From Acidisoma sp. L85 (GTDB taxonomy: Bacteria > Pseudomonadota > Alphaproteobacteria > Acetobacterales > Acetobacteraceae), in NCBI RefSeq assembly GCF_009765865.1, contig NZ_LMUQ01000073.1, positions 9,608-73,607 of the forward strand: 64,000 nt of DNA, written 5' to 3'. Within the stretch, counting starts at the first letter, position 1; the number at the start of each line of letters is the position of its first letter. Made by a program: the position numbers and the translations under genes. A model generated the notes under the pieces. It ran no database searches, was not told the DNA's origin, and saw nothing but the letters and a program-made list of their open reading frames with translations. Of the stretch, positions 52,469-61,680 are shown one piece after another.

Positions 52469-53839
52469 CTACCTACCTTGGGGCCAGCCGAGTTGTTCCA
52501 ATATGCGTGTCCCAGACGCCGCGAGGCTGATACGGATGGCGCTGAGATCTGCGTCCAGCAGGCGGCCTGATCGCTTATACCAATGTCCAGCGATCATAAC
52601 TGAATCAACGCTGCCAGGGTGTGCCTGCATCACGACGGTCGAGATCGGATCATGCACCGGCCAGAGGTCGAGATCACCTGCGCGGATCAACACGAGATCG
52701 GCTTGCTTGCCTGGCGTCAACGAGCCGATGCGATCCTGCATCCCCAACATTCGCGCGCCGTCCCGTGTGATCCAGGACAAAGCCTCTTGCACCTTGATAG
52801 TGCTCGTCTGCGGGATCGCGCCGGTCGCGGTGCGAGACGCCGCATTGTCCAGCGCGCGCTGATGGGACAGCGCGGTTCGGGCAACGTTCAGCATGCAGCC
52901 TGATACCACGCTCTCCAGATCCACGCCGAGTGACGGTGCCGCGCCGAGGGCGAGCAACCGGCCGGTGATGGGGTGGCCATGCCCTTGGCTCATCTCATTC
53001 TCCGGTGTCACGGAGAAGCTGGCGCCTTGCGCCACAAAGCGGGCAAGCCGGTCGTCGGAGAGGTCATTGCCGTGAACGATATTGACGAGGGGGCCGACCA
53101 AGCGCTCCGCCTCGAGAACGTCCCAGCCGCCCGGCGTTTTCGCCACGCCGCCGCCCTGGTGCATGGATGCGATCAGCCCGAGTTCACGCGATAATCTGAA
53201 ATCATGCAGTGCGACCTCGAGCGTGGAGTAATGCGGCCCCAGGATCGCCATACCGAGGCTCAGCCTGCCGTCAGAGGCGGAGAACGGGCCTGCGAGAAGT
53301 CGCTCGATCTCGGCGCGAGGATGCGGGATTTCGGAGAAATGCCGCTCGCCAGGTTTTGGATCTGGTTTTGGCGAGCCATGGAAGAAGGCAGCGCGAATGC
53401 CGGATTTCTGCAATGCCGCCACCGCCGCGTCGGTATGATCCGGCGTCGGATTGTTGTGGCACCAATCGACGAGGGTCGTGGTGCCGCAGTTGATCTGGTT
53501 CAATGCGCCAGCGAGCGTGGCGATGTGGATGTCTTCGGGGCGGAACCGGGTCGCAAGCCCCGCATGCACCCAGCAGAAATATTCCAGCAATGTCCAATCC
53601 GCACCGGCGCCACGGAGGGCGGTCTGCCACGTATGCATATGCGCATTGATAAGGCCGGGAATGACGATGGACCCGGCGGCCTCCACAGTCTCCGCATCAT
53701 CGACTTGCAGGTCTGGAGCGATCGCCACGATGCGCTCGTCCTCGATCAGCACACTACCGCGACGGAGCACGCCCAGCGTTTCATCCATCGTCACGACGAT
53801 GCCGTCGCGTAGAAGGATGCGGCGAGCTCTAAGTGTCAT
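52469..53839 (-). CDS. Amidohydrolase (TRZ/ATZ, guanine/8-oxoguanine deaminase-like)
   Basis: 456 residues. Metal ligands: HMH in NAHMHTWQ near residue 67, His in ASMHQGGG, His in NIVHGNDLSDD, and Asp in LGVDLES; the closing DRIGSLTPGKQADLVLI is the family ending. The group hydrolyses amino or chloro substituents on purines, pyrimidines and triazines. It is divergent from the three-gene sugar-type importer at 54134, which suggests but does not prove that the importer delivers its substrate. Specificity unknown. Confidence 0.88.
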   Translation of the reverse strand: MTLRARRILLRDGIVVTMDETLGVLRRGSVLIEDERIVAIAPDLQVDDAETVEAAGSIVIPGLINAHMHTWQTALRGAGADWTLLEYFCWVHAGLATRFRPEDIHIATLAGALNQINCGTTTLVDWCHNNPTPDHTDAAVAALQKSGIRAAFFHGSPKPDPKPGERHFSEIPHPRAEIERLLAGPFSASDGRLSLGMAILGPHYSTLEVALHDFRLSRELGLIASMHQGGGVAKTPGGWDVLEAERLVGPLVNIVHGNDLSDDRLARFVAQGASFSVTPENEMSQGHGHPITGRLLALGAAPSLGVDLESVVSGCMLNVARTALSHQRALDNAASRTATGAIPQTSTIKVQEALSWITRDGARMLGMQDRIGSLTPGKQADLVLIRAGDLDLWPVHDPISTVVMQAHPGSVDSVMIAGHWYKRSGRLLDADLSAIRISLAASGTRILEQLGWPQGR

Positions 53840-54133
53840 CAGTACGTTTCCTGGTGGTCGTGTCCGGCTTCGGCCGCATCAACCAACCGTGCCAATTGTA
53901 ACTCGTGACCAGCCTAGCGCGGGGAGGCGGCGCTCGCGGGTCATCCGATCAAATGCGAGGAACGCGTTCGGACCCATCTCCGTCGCTGTCTCGCCCTCCG
54001 CCTTGCTTGACAGCCTCGCAAATCCTTGCGCTATTTTCATTGGAGAAATAGACCGATCGGCCTCGGGAGAAAAGGCAAAAAGCCGGCCCACGACGGTGAT
54101 GACAAGTAAAAGATATAACGCAGGGGAAACAAA
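53840..54133. promoter_or_regulatory. Divergent control region between amidohydrolase and importer
   Basis: A 294-base gap with no convincing gene. On the plus strand TTGACA at 54007-54012 is followed, after 18-19 bases, by the AT-rich CTATTTT (54031-54037), a plausible sigma-70 promoter for the importer, though the spacer is long. CCGATCGG at 54053-54060 is a perfect 8-base palindrome just downstream, a possible operator. Confidence 0.4.
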
Positions 54134-55123
54134 ATGGAACGGCGTTCAATTCTTAGCGGCGTCGGCTTGGGTGCAATCGGCGCAGCGGCCATGCTTACAG
54201 CCGGAAAGGCACGTGCGGAGGGCAAGTCTTTCACGATTGCCTTGGTTCCCGGCCTCACTACGGATGCGTTCTACATTACAATGCACAAAGGCGCTCTTGC
54301 TGCTGCCAAAGCGCTCGGCGTCAAGCTTGTTTTCCAGGGGGCGCCATCCTTTAACCCGGTGCAGCAGGTGCCGGTATTGGATGCGGTCATTGCACGGCGG
54401 CCGGACGCCTTGCTGATCGCGCCCACGGACAAGACCCAGTTGATCGAGCCGCTGCAAGGCGCCTCCTCCTCCGGCATTCCGGTCATTACTGTTGATACCT
54501 ATATCGGCACTGGCGTGTATCAAACGGGCAGCGGCAGCGCTGATTTCCCGCTCTCGTATATCGCGTCCAATAATACGCTTGGTGGCCAAATCGCCGCGCG
54601 GGCTCTGGCCAAGGCAATCGGCGGGAAAGGCAAGGTCTACGTTTCGAATATCGAGGCCGGGGTTTCGACAACAGACCAACGCCGCGAGGGTTTCATTTCG
54701 GAGATGAAGAACTATCCGGGCATCACGGTGCTCGATACGCAATACAATGACGACGACGCGAATAAGGCGGCATCGCAGGCGCAATCGGTTCTCGCCCGCA
54801 ATCCCGACCTCGCAGGGATCTTCGGGACGAACCTGTTCTCCGCAATGGGAGCGGGCAGCGGCGTGCAGCAGAGCGGGGCGGCCGGCAAGGTCAAGGTCGT
54901 TGCCTTCGACGCGCCGGAATCGATCATCGGTAATATCAAGACCGGCCTGATCAGCATCGCTATCGCGCAGCATCCGGCCGAGATCGGCTGGTTCGGCGTC
55001 GCCGCCGCCTATGCGCATCTTACCGGCCAGTCTATTCCACCGGCGATCGCCACCGGCTTCACGGTCATCGATAAGACGAATGTCGATGATCCGAGCACTA
55101 AGAAATACGTCTACTCGGAGTGA
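54134..55123 (+). CDS. Sugar-type ABC substrate-binding protein (RbsB family)
   Basis: 329 residues. An RR-containing start (MERRSILSGVGLGAIGAAAMLTAG) looks like a short Tat signal, cleaved near KARA. Mature protein is a periplasmic type I binding protein: FTIALVPGLTTDAFYITMHKGALAAAKALGV, DALLIAPTDKTQLIEPLQGASSSGIPVITVDTY, FISEMKNYPGITVLDTQYNDDDANKAASQAQSVL. Ligands in this family are sugars, polyols or purine nucleosides. It begins the importer operon five bases ahead of the permease. Confidence 0.92.
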   Translation: MERRSILSGVGLGAIGAAAMLTAGKARAEGKSFTIALVPGLTTDAFYITMHKGALAAAKALGVKLVFQGAPSFNPVQQVPVLDAVIARRPDALLIAPTDKTQLIEPLQGASSSGIPVITVDTYIGTGVYQTGSGSADFPLSYIASNNTLGGQIAARALAKAIGGKGKVYVSNIEAGVSTTDQRREGFISEMKNYPGITVLDTQYNDDDANKAASQAQSVLARNPDLAGIFGTNLFSAMGAGSGVQQSGAAGKVKVVAFDAPESIIGNIKTGLISIAIAQHPAEIGWFGVAAAYAHLTGQSIPPAIATGFTVIDKTNVDDPSTKKYVYSE

Positions 55124-55128
55124 CCTGA

Positions 55129-56154
55129 GTGGCGTCGGCAACCATCGATAAGCCTGCGCGCTGGCGCGGCACCCTTGGGGTGCTCGCCTCCGCCAGGGCG
55201 TGGATCTTTCTGTTCGTTCTTCTCGTCGTTTTCGAACTCTGGTCGCAGATCGCCTACGGCACCACTTTCGTCTTCAGCGCCTTCAACCTGCGATCGGTTT
55301 CGGTTTTCGCGGTTGCGCCGGTGTTGTTGGGGCTCGGCCAAACCTTGGTGATCATCTCTGGAGGTATTGACCTCTCTGTCGGTTTTACAATGGGGCTTGC
55401 GGCTGTGATCGCCGCGCAAGTCGCTAATGACGTAGGAGCCTCGGCTGGCGTAGGCGTTGGCCTGGTCGCGGGCATAGTGGCGGCTCTCGCGGCGACTCTG
55501 ATTCCCGGTTGGGTCAATGGACTTCTGATCGCACGGCTACGTGTGCCACCCTTCATTGGCACGCTCGGCATGTATGGCGTGGCGCGTGGAGCCGCCTATC
55601 TGTTTTCCAACGGCACTACGGTGCCGGTCAACAATCCGTGGCTGACCTTTCTCGGCAACGGCCGGATCCTTGGCGTGCCTGTCGTGGTCATCATTGCTCT
55701 CATCGTGGTCTTGCTGGTGCATTATCTGCTCTCCGAGACTCTCTTCGGCCAATATACCTATGCGATTGGCGGCAATCGGCAGGCCACGCTACGCGCCGGC
55801 GTGAATGTGCGGCGTGTCACCATCCTGCTCTACATGCTCTCGGCGCTTACAGCCGGGGTCGATGGCATACTCTATACGGGGCGGTTCGCGGCCGGCGCCC
55901 CGCAGGCGGGTGAACCGCTGCTGTTGGACAGTATTGCCGCCGTTGTCATCGGTGGTGCCAGCTTGTTTGGCGGCTCTGGCACCGTGATGGGCACGATCAT
56001 CGGTGCGCTGATCATCGCGGTGATTCAATACGGCCTCGTCTTCCTCGACGTCGAACCCTTCTGGCAATTTATTGCTGTGGGCCTAGTCATCATCGTCTCG
56101 GTGCTCGTCGATCAGAGCCAGAAACGTTTGGGTGGAGGGCGCCAGGATGAGTGA
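55129..56154 (+). CDS. Sugar-type ABC permease (RbsC family)
   Basis: 341 residues from a GTG. LVIISGGIDLSVGFTMGLAAVIAA near residue 78, ETLFGQYTYAIGGNRQATLRAGVNVRR and VVIGGASLFGGSGTVMGTIIGALI are diagnostic. About ten membrane segments. Its last eight bases overlap the start of the ATPase gene. Works with the proteins encoded on both sides. Confidence 0.93.
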   Translation: MASATIDKPARWRGTLGVLASARAWIFLFVLLVVFELWSQIAYGTTFVFSAFNLRSVSVFAVAPVLLGLGQTLVIISGGIDLSVGFTMGLAAVIAAQVANDVGASAGVGVGLVAGIVAALAATLIPGWVNGLLIARLRVPPFIGTLGMYGVARGAAYLFSNGTTVPVNNPWLTFLGNGRILGVPVVVIIALIVVLLVHYLLSETLFGQYTYAIGGNRQATLRAGVNVRRVTILLYMLSALTAGVDGILYTGRFAAGAPQAGEPLLLDSIAAVVIGGASLFGGSGTVMGTIIGALIIAVIQYGLVFLDVEPFWQFIAVGLVIIVSVLVDQSQKRLGGGRQDE

Positions 56155-56899
56155 TGTGGCAAGCGATGCCCCGGTGCTTGAGACCTACGGCATTTCCAAG
56201 CGGTTCGGCGGCGTCCACGCGCTCGAACGGGTGAATTTCACGCTGCGCGCGGGTGAGGTCGTCGCACTTGCCGGCGACAATGGCGCGGGAAAATCAACCT
56301 TCACCAAGATCATCTCGGGAGTCTTCCAGCCGAGCGAGGGCGAGATCCGTTATCGCGGCCGCAGGGTCTCCTTCGACGGGCCGCAGGCGGCACGCACCCA
56401 GGGCATCGAGACGATCTACCAGGATCTAGCACTGGCCGACAATCTCGATATCGGCGGTAACGTGTTTCTTGGCCGCGAGCTGAAGACCAAATTCCTGTTC
56501 CTGCCGCGGATCGACCGTCGCCGTATGCGAGAGGAAGCAGCGAAGGCCATCGCCGTTCTCGATGTGCATCTTGATCGGCTGGATCGGCCGGTTCGCGCCT
56601 TATCGGGCGGTCAGCGCCAAGCTGTCGCGATCGGCCGAGCGATCCATTGGGATGCGCGCGTGCTGATCATGGATGAACCGACCGCGGCCCTAGGGGTGCC
56701 AGAGCAGCGGAAGGTGATGGACTTGATCCGCTCGCTCAAGACCAAGGGCATCGGCGTCATCTTCATCTCCCACAACCTCGCCGACATGTTCGCCGTCAGT
56801 GACCGTATCGTGGTGCTTCGCCGCGGCGTTGTGGCGGGCGAGAGGATGGTGGGGGACGCGGATCCGGAGGAGATTGTGCGGCTTATGGTCGGGCAATAA
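56147..56899 (+). CDS. Sugar-type ABC ATP-binding protein, single domain
   Basis: 250 residues from the ATG at 56147 (GGAGGG upstream). Walker A LAGDNGAGKSTFTKIISGVF near residue 43, signature LSGGQRQAVAIGRAI, Walker B VLIMDEPTAALGVPEQR, then the switch His in FISHNL. Unlike RbsA it has one ATPase domain only, as in FrcA-type fructose importers, so it must work as a homodimer. Last gene of the operon; convergent with the lipoprotein gene. Confidence 0.93.
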   Translation: MSDVASDAPVLETYGISKRFGGVHALERVNFTLRAGEVVALAGDNGAGKSTFTKIISGVFQPSEGEIRYRGRRVSFDGPQAARTQGIETIYQDLALADNLDIGGNVFLGRELKTKFLFLPRIDRRRMREEAAKAIAVLDVHLDRLDRPVRALSGGQRQAVAIGRAIHWDARVLIMDEPTAALGVPEQRKVMDLIRSLKTKGIGVIFISHNLADMFAVSDRIVVLRRGVVAGERMVGDADPEEIVRLMVGQ

Positions 56900-56942
56900 G
56901 GCGTTTGCCGCAACTCGAACGATCGCTGCGTGGATTGGCCGC

Positions 56943-57491
56943 TTAGGTGTCGAAATCCGTAGAGAATTGATCCGCATGGGTCGTGGCGGCGTTCACGATT
57001 GGCATCAGTGGTATGTCGGCGAGACGAGCCGTTACAACGGTCGGCGACACAGTGAAGATCGGATTGGTCAGAAGCCGTTGGGTCGCGGCCTGATCATCCG
57101 CGCGGTATGCGGCCGCAAGGGCTAGCATGGTATCGACGACGGCCTGAGATGACGCGCTCTCGCTAATGCCTATGTACTTCCGCATCAGCTCGCGCGCGTG
57201 CAGCATCTGTTCGCGATATAGCGGCGACATATCGACCCAGCGCGGCGCAGTATTGAGTCTGCCGCCCATATAATCCAGGGCGGCTATGCCGTCCGCCGCC
57301 CGCGCCGGCTGGCCTCGTAACGGCTGACCAAAGTCGAAAGCCGCTACGGTCAACGACCGCACATCGATGTCGCCATTCGTGGCAAGAGCTCCCGGCGGCA
57401 TGGTGGCAGTGTCGGGTAAGGTAGTCTCAAACCCACAGCCTGTCAGCGCGGCCAACACCGCGACGCTGAATAGGAGACGGGCGCGATTCAT
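56943..57491 (-). CDS. Lipoprotein of unknown function
   Basis: 182 residues from the ATG at 57491. A lipoprotein signal is plain: MNRARLLFSVAVLAALTGC with the lipobox LTGC, so Cys19 would be lipidated. The mature part has no recognised domain; it is largely helical with RRPxW-poor, Ala-rich stretches (AALDYMGGRLN, MLALAAAYRADDQAATQRLL). It is the last gene of the ornithine decarboxylase-homospermidine synthase-glycosyltransferase row, 70 bases after the glycosyltransferase. Role unknown; association with the envelope is likely. Confidence 0.65.
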   Translation of the reverse strand: MNRARLLFSVAVLAALTGCGFETTLPDTATMPPGALATNGDIDVRSLTVAAFDFGQPLRGQPARAADGIAALDYMGGRLNTAPRWVDMSPLYREQMLHARELMRKYIGISESASSQAVVDTMLALAAAYRADDQAATQRLLTNPIFTVSPTVVTARLADIPLMPIVNAATTHADQFSTDFDT

Positions 57492-57561
57492 GTAGCACCT
57501 AAACCCACGCATACGGTTGACGCCCTGCCCGCTGGCAGTCGGCCGCCCTTGAGGGGGGGCG

Positions 57562-58707
57562 CTACGCGGCGTCTGGCTCTTCAACCCATTTCTCCTCGAC
57601 GTTCATCGCGTTGCCACGCCAGACGAAACCGTCGCTCAGCCAGGCGCATGCCCAAAGACCTGGCAGCAGCAGGTCGCGCAGAGCCGCGGCCGCAGCCATG
57701 CTGAGTGAAACCCGCCACCCCGCTATTATAGCCAGCATTGCCTCGGCACTGAACCAAACGACAAGAAGTCCGGCAACGGACCATGCCGGGTTGATTCCGT
57801 AGGAATAGGCGGCGACGCAGCCAGCCAGGCAGGGCAAGACGCTCCCGGAGATCAACTCGGGAAGAAAGGCAGCCGGAAACGTCTTGCGCCTGAGGATTGC
57901 CCATCGCTTCTGGCGCGACCATACCTCGGAAAGTCGCCGGACGCCCAACGGTTGCTCGAATGGGTTTGCTACCAAGTGCACGCGCAAACCAGCGGCCCGG
58001 ACCATCTTGGTGACGGCTGCATCCTCGGCGAGTTCGGCGCCCAGCGCTTTGAGCAATCCTCCGGCACGATCCACAATATGGCGGCGGAACAGCATGCTCT
58101 TGCCTTGAGCAAAGCCGAGGCCGAGGCTTTCGCCAAAATACTGCCACCGAGCCTGGAACGTATTGAGGAAGGCGCATTCGAGCGACGCCGCAAAGCTCTC
58201 CGGCCGAGATCCAATCGGCATGGAGCAGACGAGGCCGGTATTGGCTCGCCAGCGCGTCGTCATGCGCTGGATATAATCCGGCGGCATCAAGACATTGCTA
58301 TCCGCTAGAATGATCCACTCATGCTCGGCCGCGTCCCATCCTTTGAGAACATTGTTTAGTTTTGGATTGGGGCTGCGATTGTCATCTCCGATCAGCAGCC
58401 GAGCCCGAACAGACGGATTGGCTTCTATCAACTGCCGAACAATCGGCGCGACCGGATCATCGGCGCGAGCGAGGCAGAAGATTATCTCGTAATTCGGATA
58501 GTCGAGCCGAAAGGTGGAGGCCAGCGTCTCCTTCACAAAGTTATCCAGGCGGCAGACCGGCCGAATGACGGTGACCGGGTTCGCATCATCTGCCGGCCTG
58601 CTCTGTCTCGGCCGTACGCGGCATTTGGCAGCCACGACGACCGTGCTGACGACGTGAGCCGCCGTCGTGGCAAGGCAAAATCCCGTGGCGATTGCCGCGA
58701 ATGTCAT
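57562..58707 (-). CDS. Family 2 glycosyltransferase, ceramide glucosyltransferase/HpnI-like
   Basis: 381 residues from the ATG at 58707; the open frame extends to 58827 but overlaps the upstream gene there. An N-terminal membrane anchor, then PVTVIRPVCRLDNFVKETL, GDDNRSPNPKLNNVLKGW, ILADSNVLMPPDY (D1-D2 region), ELAEDAAVTKMVRAAGLR (D3) and the QxxRW-like RQKRWAIL near residue 262; several C-terminal membrane helices. This layout is that of ceramide glucosyltransferases and the hopanoid enzyme HpnI. It likely glycosylates a membrane lipid. Confidence 0.82.
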   Translation of the reverse strand: MTFAAIATGFCLATTAAHVVSTVVVAAKCRVRPRQSRPADDANPVTVIRPVCRLDNFVKETLASTFRLDYPNYEIIFCLARADDPVAPIVRQLIEANPSVRARLLIGDDNRSPNPKLNNVLKGWDAAEHEWIILADSNVLMPPDYIQRMTTRWRANTGLVCSMPIGSRPESFAASLECAFLNTFQARWQYFGESLGLGFAQGKSMLFRRHIVDRAGGLLKALGAELAEDAAVTKMVRAAGLRVHLVANPFEQPLGVRRLSEVWSRQKRWAILRRKTFPAAFLPELISGSVLPCLAGCVAAYSYGINPAWSVAGLLVVWFSAEAMLAIIAGWRVSLSMAAAAALRDLLLPGLWACAWLSDGFVWRGNAMNVEEKWVEEPDAA

Positions 58708-58756
58708 GCGTTGCGTGACCTTCGAGAGTGTCAGGGGCAGGGTGGTGACCGCCTCT

Positions 58757-60163
58757 TCAGGTGACCCGGAAGTTGCCAAAGAGCCAGGGCGAGGCTGCAT
58801 CGACGGGTTCCGCGAACAGGCGTCCACGGTCGTCGAGAGGTGTCCAATCCGAGTAGACGCCGACGACCTCCCCCAAATACGGACGTGCTATCGCGAGGAT
58901 ACGCTCATAGTCGATGGCATCCGGCTCAACGACGCCGCATTCCGGATTTTCCATGGCCCAAATGATTCCGGCCATGACGGTGGCGGTTACCTGCAGGCTC
59001 GTCGCGTTGTTGTTTGGGGCAAGCTCGCGCGCCTCTTCAATCGATAGCCGCGAGCCGTACCAATAGGCACCGCGCTCATGGCCCATCAATAGCACGCCGA
59101 GTTCATCCGTTCCGGAGATGATCTCATCCATCATGAGTCGCGTCCGGGCCTGCATCTGCCAGTTCTTGCCGGCGAGTTCATGCACGGACAGCACAGCATC
59201 ATCGGCCGGGTGATAGGCGTAATGCACGGTGGGACGGTAGGTGACCGTGCCGCCTTCTTTCACGGTGTAATAGTCGGCTATGGAAATGGACTCGTTGTGT
59301 GTGATGAGAAAGCCGTGAAAGGGTCCCTCAAGCGGCGTCCAGGTGCGGACTCGTGTGGAGGCACCGGGACGCTCCAAATAGATTGCCGCGTCGGATCCGA
59401 AGTCGTGGCGCCGTGCATCCGCTGGCCAAACCGTTTCATGCGTTCCCCAGCCGAGTTCCGCCGGTTGGCAGCCCTCGCCGACGAAGCCATCGACGGACCA
59501 GGTATTTACGAATTCATCGCGCTGCTTCGGGATATTCGCAACCTGCGTGTCTCGCTCAGCGATGTGAATGACCTTTACCGAGAGTCTCTGCGCAAGCGCC
59601 GCCCAGCCGCTCCGTGTGTTTGGGACATCGACGGTGAGACCAGTATCCGAGGATAGATTCAAGAGCGCCTGCTTCACGAAGTGGGAAACGAGACCGGGAT
59701 TCGCACCATGCGTGATGAGCGCAGTTGGGCCGCCGGAATGCCTCGCTGCCACCGCCAGCGCCGATTCTCTCAGCCCGTAATTGGAGCGCTGGGAGGCTGT
59801 CAGCGACGTGTCCGTATAGCCGCCGGCCCAGGGCTCGACACAGGTGTCGAGATAGAGCGCGCCGACCTCGCGGCAGAATTCGATGAGCGCGACGGACGAG
59901 ACGTCAACCGAGAGGTTCAGCAGAAAGTCGCCCCGCCCAACCAGCGGCGCGAGCACGTCACGGTAGTTCGTTCGCGTAAGAGGAGAGAGGACATAGCGCA
60001 CTCCGGCATCGACTGCCGCTACGCGTCCGCGCTCATCGGCATTGACGATCGTGATCCGCGCCGGATCGAGATCGATATGCCTCAAGATCAGTGGCAGAAC
60101 ACCCTGGCCGATACTGCCGCATCCCACCATGATCAGCCGACCAGAGAACGCCACATGCTTCAT
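58757..60163 (-). CDS. hss: Homospermidine synthase
   Basis: It joins two putrescine units (or putrescine and spermidine) through an NAD-dependent route, giving sym-homospermidine. 468 residues from the ATG at 60163. Rossmann start VGCGSIGQGVLPLILRH (residues 13-29), LLNLSVDVSSVALIEFCREVGALYLDTCVEPW, THGANPGLVSHFVKQAL and GAYWYGSRLSIEEARELAPNNNATSLQVTATV. These match the bacterial family. It lies 78 bases after the decarboxylase that makes putrescine, so the two form one pathway. Confidence 0.93.
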   Translation of the reverse strand: MKHVAFSGRLIMVGCGSIGQGVLPLILRHIDLDPARITIVNADERGRVAAVDAGVRYVLSPLTRTNYRDVLAPLVGRGDFLLNLSVDVSSVALIEFCREVGALYLDTCVEPWAGGYTDTSLTASQRSNYGLRESALAVAARHSGGPTALITHGANPGLVSHFVKQALLNLSSDTGLTVDVPNTRSGWAALAQRLSVKVIHIAERDTQVANIPKQRDEFVNTWSVDGFVGEGCQPAELGWGTHETVWPADARRHDFGSDAAIYLERPGASTRVRTWTPLEGPFHGFLITHNESISIADYYTVKEGGTVTYRPTVHYAYHPADDAVLSVHELAGKNWQMQARTRLMMDEIISGTDELGVLLMGHERGAYWYGSRLSIEEARELAPNNNATSLQVTATVMAGIIWAMENPECGVVEPDAIDYERILAIARPYLGEVVGVYSDWTPLDDRGRLFAEPVDAASPWLFGNFRVT

Positions 60164-60199
60164 GCTTAGAGACTCCCACGAGGATGGTTGCACAGGGGT

Positions 60200-60222
60200 G
60201 TCGCTGCCTTTTGGGCAGCGAC
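60200..60222. other. Hairpin between the decarboxylase and homospermidine synthase genes
   Basis: GTCGCTGCC (60200-60208) pairs perfectly with GGCAGCGAC (60214-60222), loop TTTTG. It lies in the 78-base gap between the two coding regions. No T-run follows on the minus strand, so it is more likely a stability or partial-attenuation element than a full stop. Confidence 0.5.
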
Positions 60223-60241
60223 TTGGTTAGCAGCGGAGACG

Positions 60242-61474
60242 TCAGGCGGCGAGACGCAGCGGCCCAGGGTCATGACTTGCATTCCCAAGCATTGGCGCGT
60301 CGCTGACTTCCAGAAGCTGGGGACGATCAAAGCCGTTGAAGACTGTGCCCAGGCAAGCGCCGTACGCGCCGAGCTGACCGATCTCGATCCAGTCACCTTC
60401 TGCCATGTCGGCCGGCAGAGTGAAGGGACCCTTCATGTGATCGGCGCTGTCGCAGGTCGGGCCGAAGAAGGTATAAGCCCGCGACACCTCGATTTCTCCC
60501 CCTGTAAGCGTGCCGCGAATGCGACGTACCGGGAAGCGGAAGGCTGGTGCTCCCGCATCCGACAATGAGCCATAGACGCCATCATTGACGTAGAGGGCGT
60601 CTCCGCGTCGGAGTTGGACTTGCACCACCACAGAGGCGCCTGCCGCGACCAGGGCGCGGCCTGGCTCAGACCACAGTTTAGCGGCCGGCAGATCGAGCGC
60701 CTCGAAGGCGGCCTCGATCTCGGCGAAGAAGGCGCCCAGCGGAGGTGGTTCGAGGTCCGGGTAGCTCACCGGAAATCCGCCGCCGACATCGATGATATCC
60801 ACCGTGACGCCGGCGCGACGCATCGTGTCGGCTACCAGTGCGAGGGCGCGCCGATAGGCAAGCGGCTCCATGCATTGCGAGCCGACGTGGAAGGACAGGC
60901 CGAGGCGGAAGGCGAGGGGACGGGCGGCACGCAGCAACGCGGCAGCCTCTTCGACGGAAGCGCCGAATTTCCCCGACAGATCATAAATCGCTCCACTCGG
61001 CGGCAGCGCGAGCCGTACGACGAGGCCTAGATCAGCGGCGTTTCCTGTCTCGTCCATGATCTTTGCGAGTTCGCCCGCGCTATCGAGCACGAAGTCTCGC
61101 ACGCCAAAGCGTGCATAGGCGGCGCGGATCGCGGGGCGCGACTTGACCGGGTGCATGAAGTGGATGGCAGCCTCCGGAAGTATCTGGTGAACCAGCGCGA
61201 TCTCGCCGGCCGAGGCGCAGTCGAAATGGCGCACGCCGCCTTCCCAGAGGGCCTTCAGCACCGCAGGCTCCGGATTGCACTTCACCGCGTAGAGGACATC
61301 ACCATGGAACCCGCGCACAAACTCGCTGGCCGCTTCGGTGATCGCGGCAGGGCGCAGGCAATAGATCGGCTCCTCGGGCCGCGCCGCCAAAACGAACTGC
61401 TCAACAGTCGGCAGAGCGATAGACGAGGCGACCTGGCCGGAGAAGACAGACTCGCTGGAGCGGATGTAGCTCAT
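60242..61474 (-). CDS. Ornithine decarboxylase, PLP fold III
   Basis: 410 residues. It decarboxylates ornithine to putrescine (a lysine-accepting relative cannot be excluded). Lysine for PLP is K65 in YAVKCNP; HFMHPVKSRPAI, FRLGLSFHVGSQC, DVGGGFPVSYPDLEPP, SEPGRALVAAGASVVVQVQ and the catalytic Cys in FFGPTCDSAD are all present. The ATG has AGGAGG eight bases upstream. Preceded by a 450-base structured leader with a short ORF. Confidence 0.92.
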   Translation of the reverse strand: MSYIRSSESVFSGQVASSIALPTVEQFVLAARPEEPIYCLRPAAITEAASEFVRGFHGDVLYAVKCNPEPAVLKALWEGGVRHFDCASAGEIALVHQILPEAAIHFMHPVKSRPAIRAAYARFGVRDFVLDSAGELAKIMDETGNAADLGLVVRLALPPSGAIYDLSGKFGASVEEAAALLRAARPLAFRLGLSFHVGSQCMEPLAYRRALALVADTMRRAGVTVDIIDVGGGFPVSYPDLEPPPLGAFFAEIEAAFEALDLPAAKLWSEPGRALVAAGASVVVQVQLRRGDALYVNDGVYGSLSDAGAPAFRFPVRRIRGTLTGGEIEVSRAYTFFGPTCDSADHMKGPFTLPADMAEGDWIEIGQLGAYGACLGTVFNGFDRPQLLEVSDAPMLGNASHDPGPLRLAA

Positions 61475-61601
61475 TAGGCAATCCTCCTAGCACCCGCGCT
61501 CTTAAGCGCGTGTGACGTCTTGAACATGCGAAGATCGCGCATGGACCAGGCCGCCGCTCCCGAGCGTGGCTTCGGGGGCGGCAGCCCAAGGGACAGGATC
61601 A

Positions 61602-61623
61602 GACCAACGCTAACGCGCTGGTC
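61602..61623 (-). promoter_or_regulatory. Attenuator-like hairpin directly after the leader ORF
   Basis: On the minus strand GACCAGCGC pairs with GCGTTGGTC (nine pairs, one of them G-U) around loop GTTA. It begins six bases after the leader ORF stop, so a ribosome paused at the end of that ORF would cover its 5' arm. Confidence 0.55.
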
Positions 61624-61629
61624 GAACCG

Positions 61630-61680
61630 TCAGACGAGGGTGCGATGAAGGGGCATCGCAGCGTGCGGAACAGAAAACAT
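61630..61680 (-). CDS. Leader peptide ORF, 16 codons
   Basis: The ATG at 61680 is preceded by AAGGG at eight bases. The predicted peptide is MFSVPHAAMPLHRTLV. It ends 156 bases before the decarboxylase start. Size, ribosome site and the hairpin just after the stop recall polyamine- or ornithine-sensing leader peptides such as E. coli SpeFL, but there is no close sequence match that I can see. Too short to be certain. Confidence 0.5.
   Translation of the reverse strand: MFSVPHAAMPLHRTLV

Noticed and set aside
53879-54091. 70-codon minus-strand ORF before the importer
   Set aside because: No family similarity and it covers the probable importer promoter; no good ribosome site.
53451-54416. 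321-codon plus-strand frame spanning the amidohydrolase end and the importer control region
   Set aside because: It overlaps two well-supported genes in other frames and its product is low-complexity Arg/Ser/Pro.
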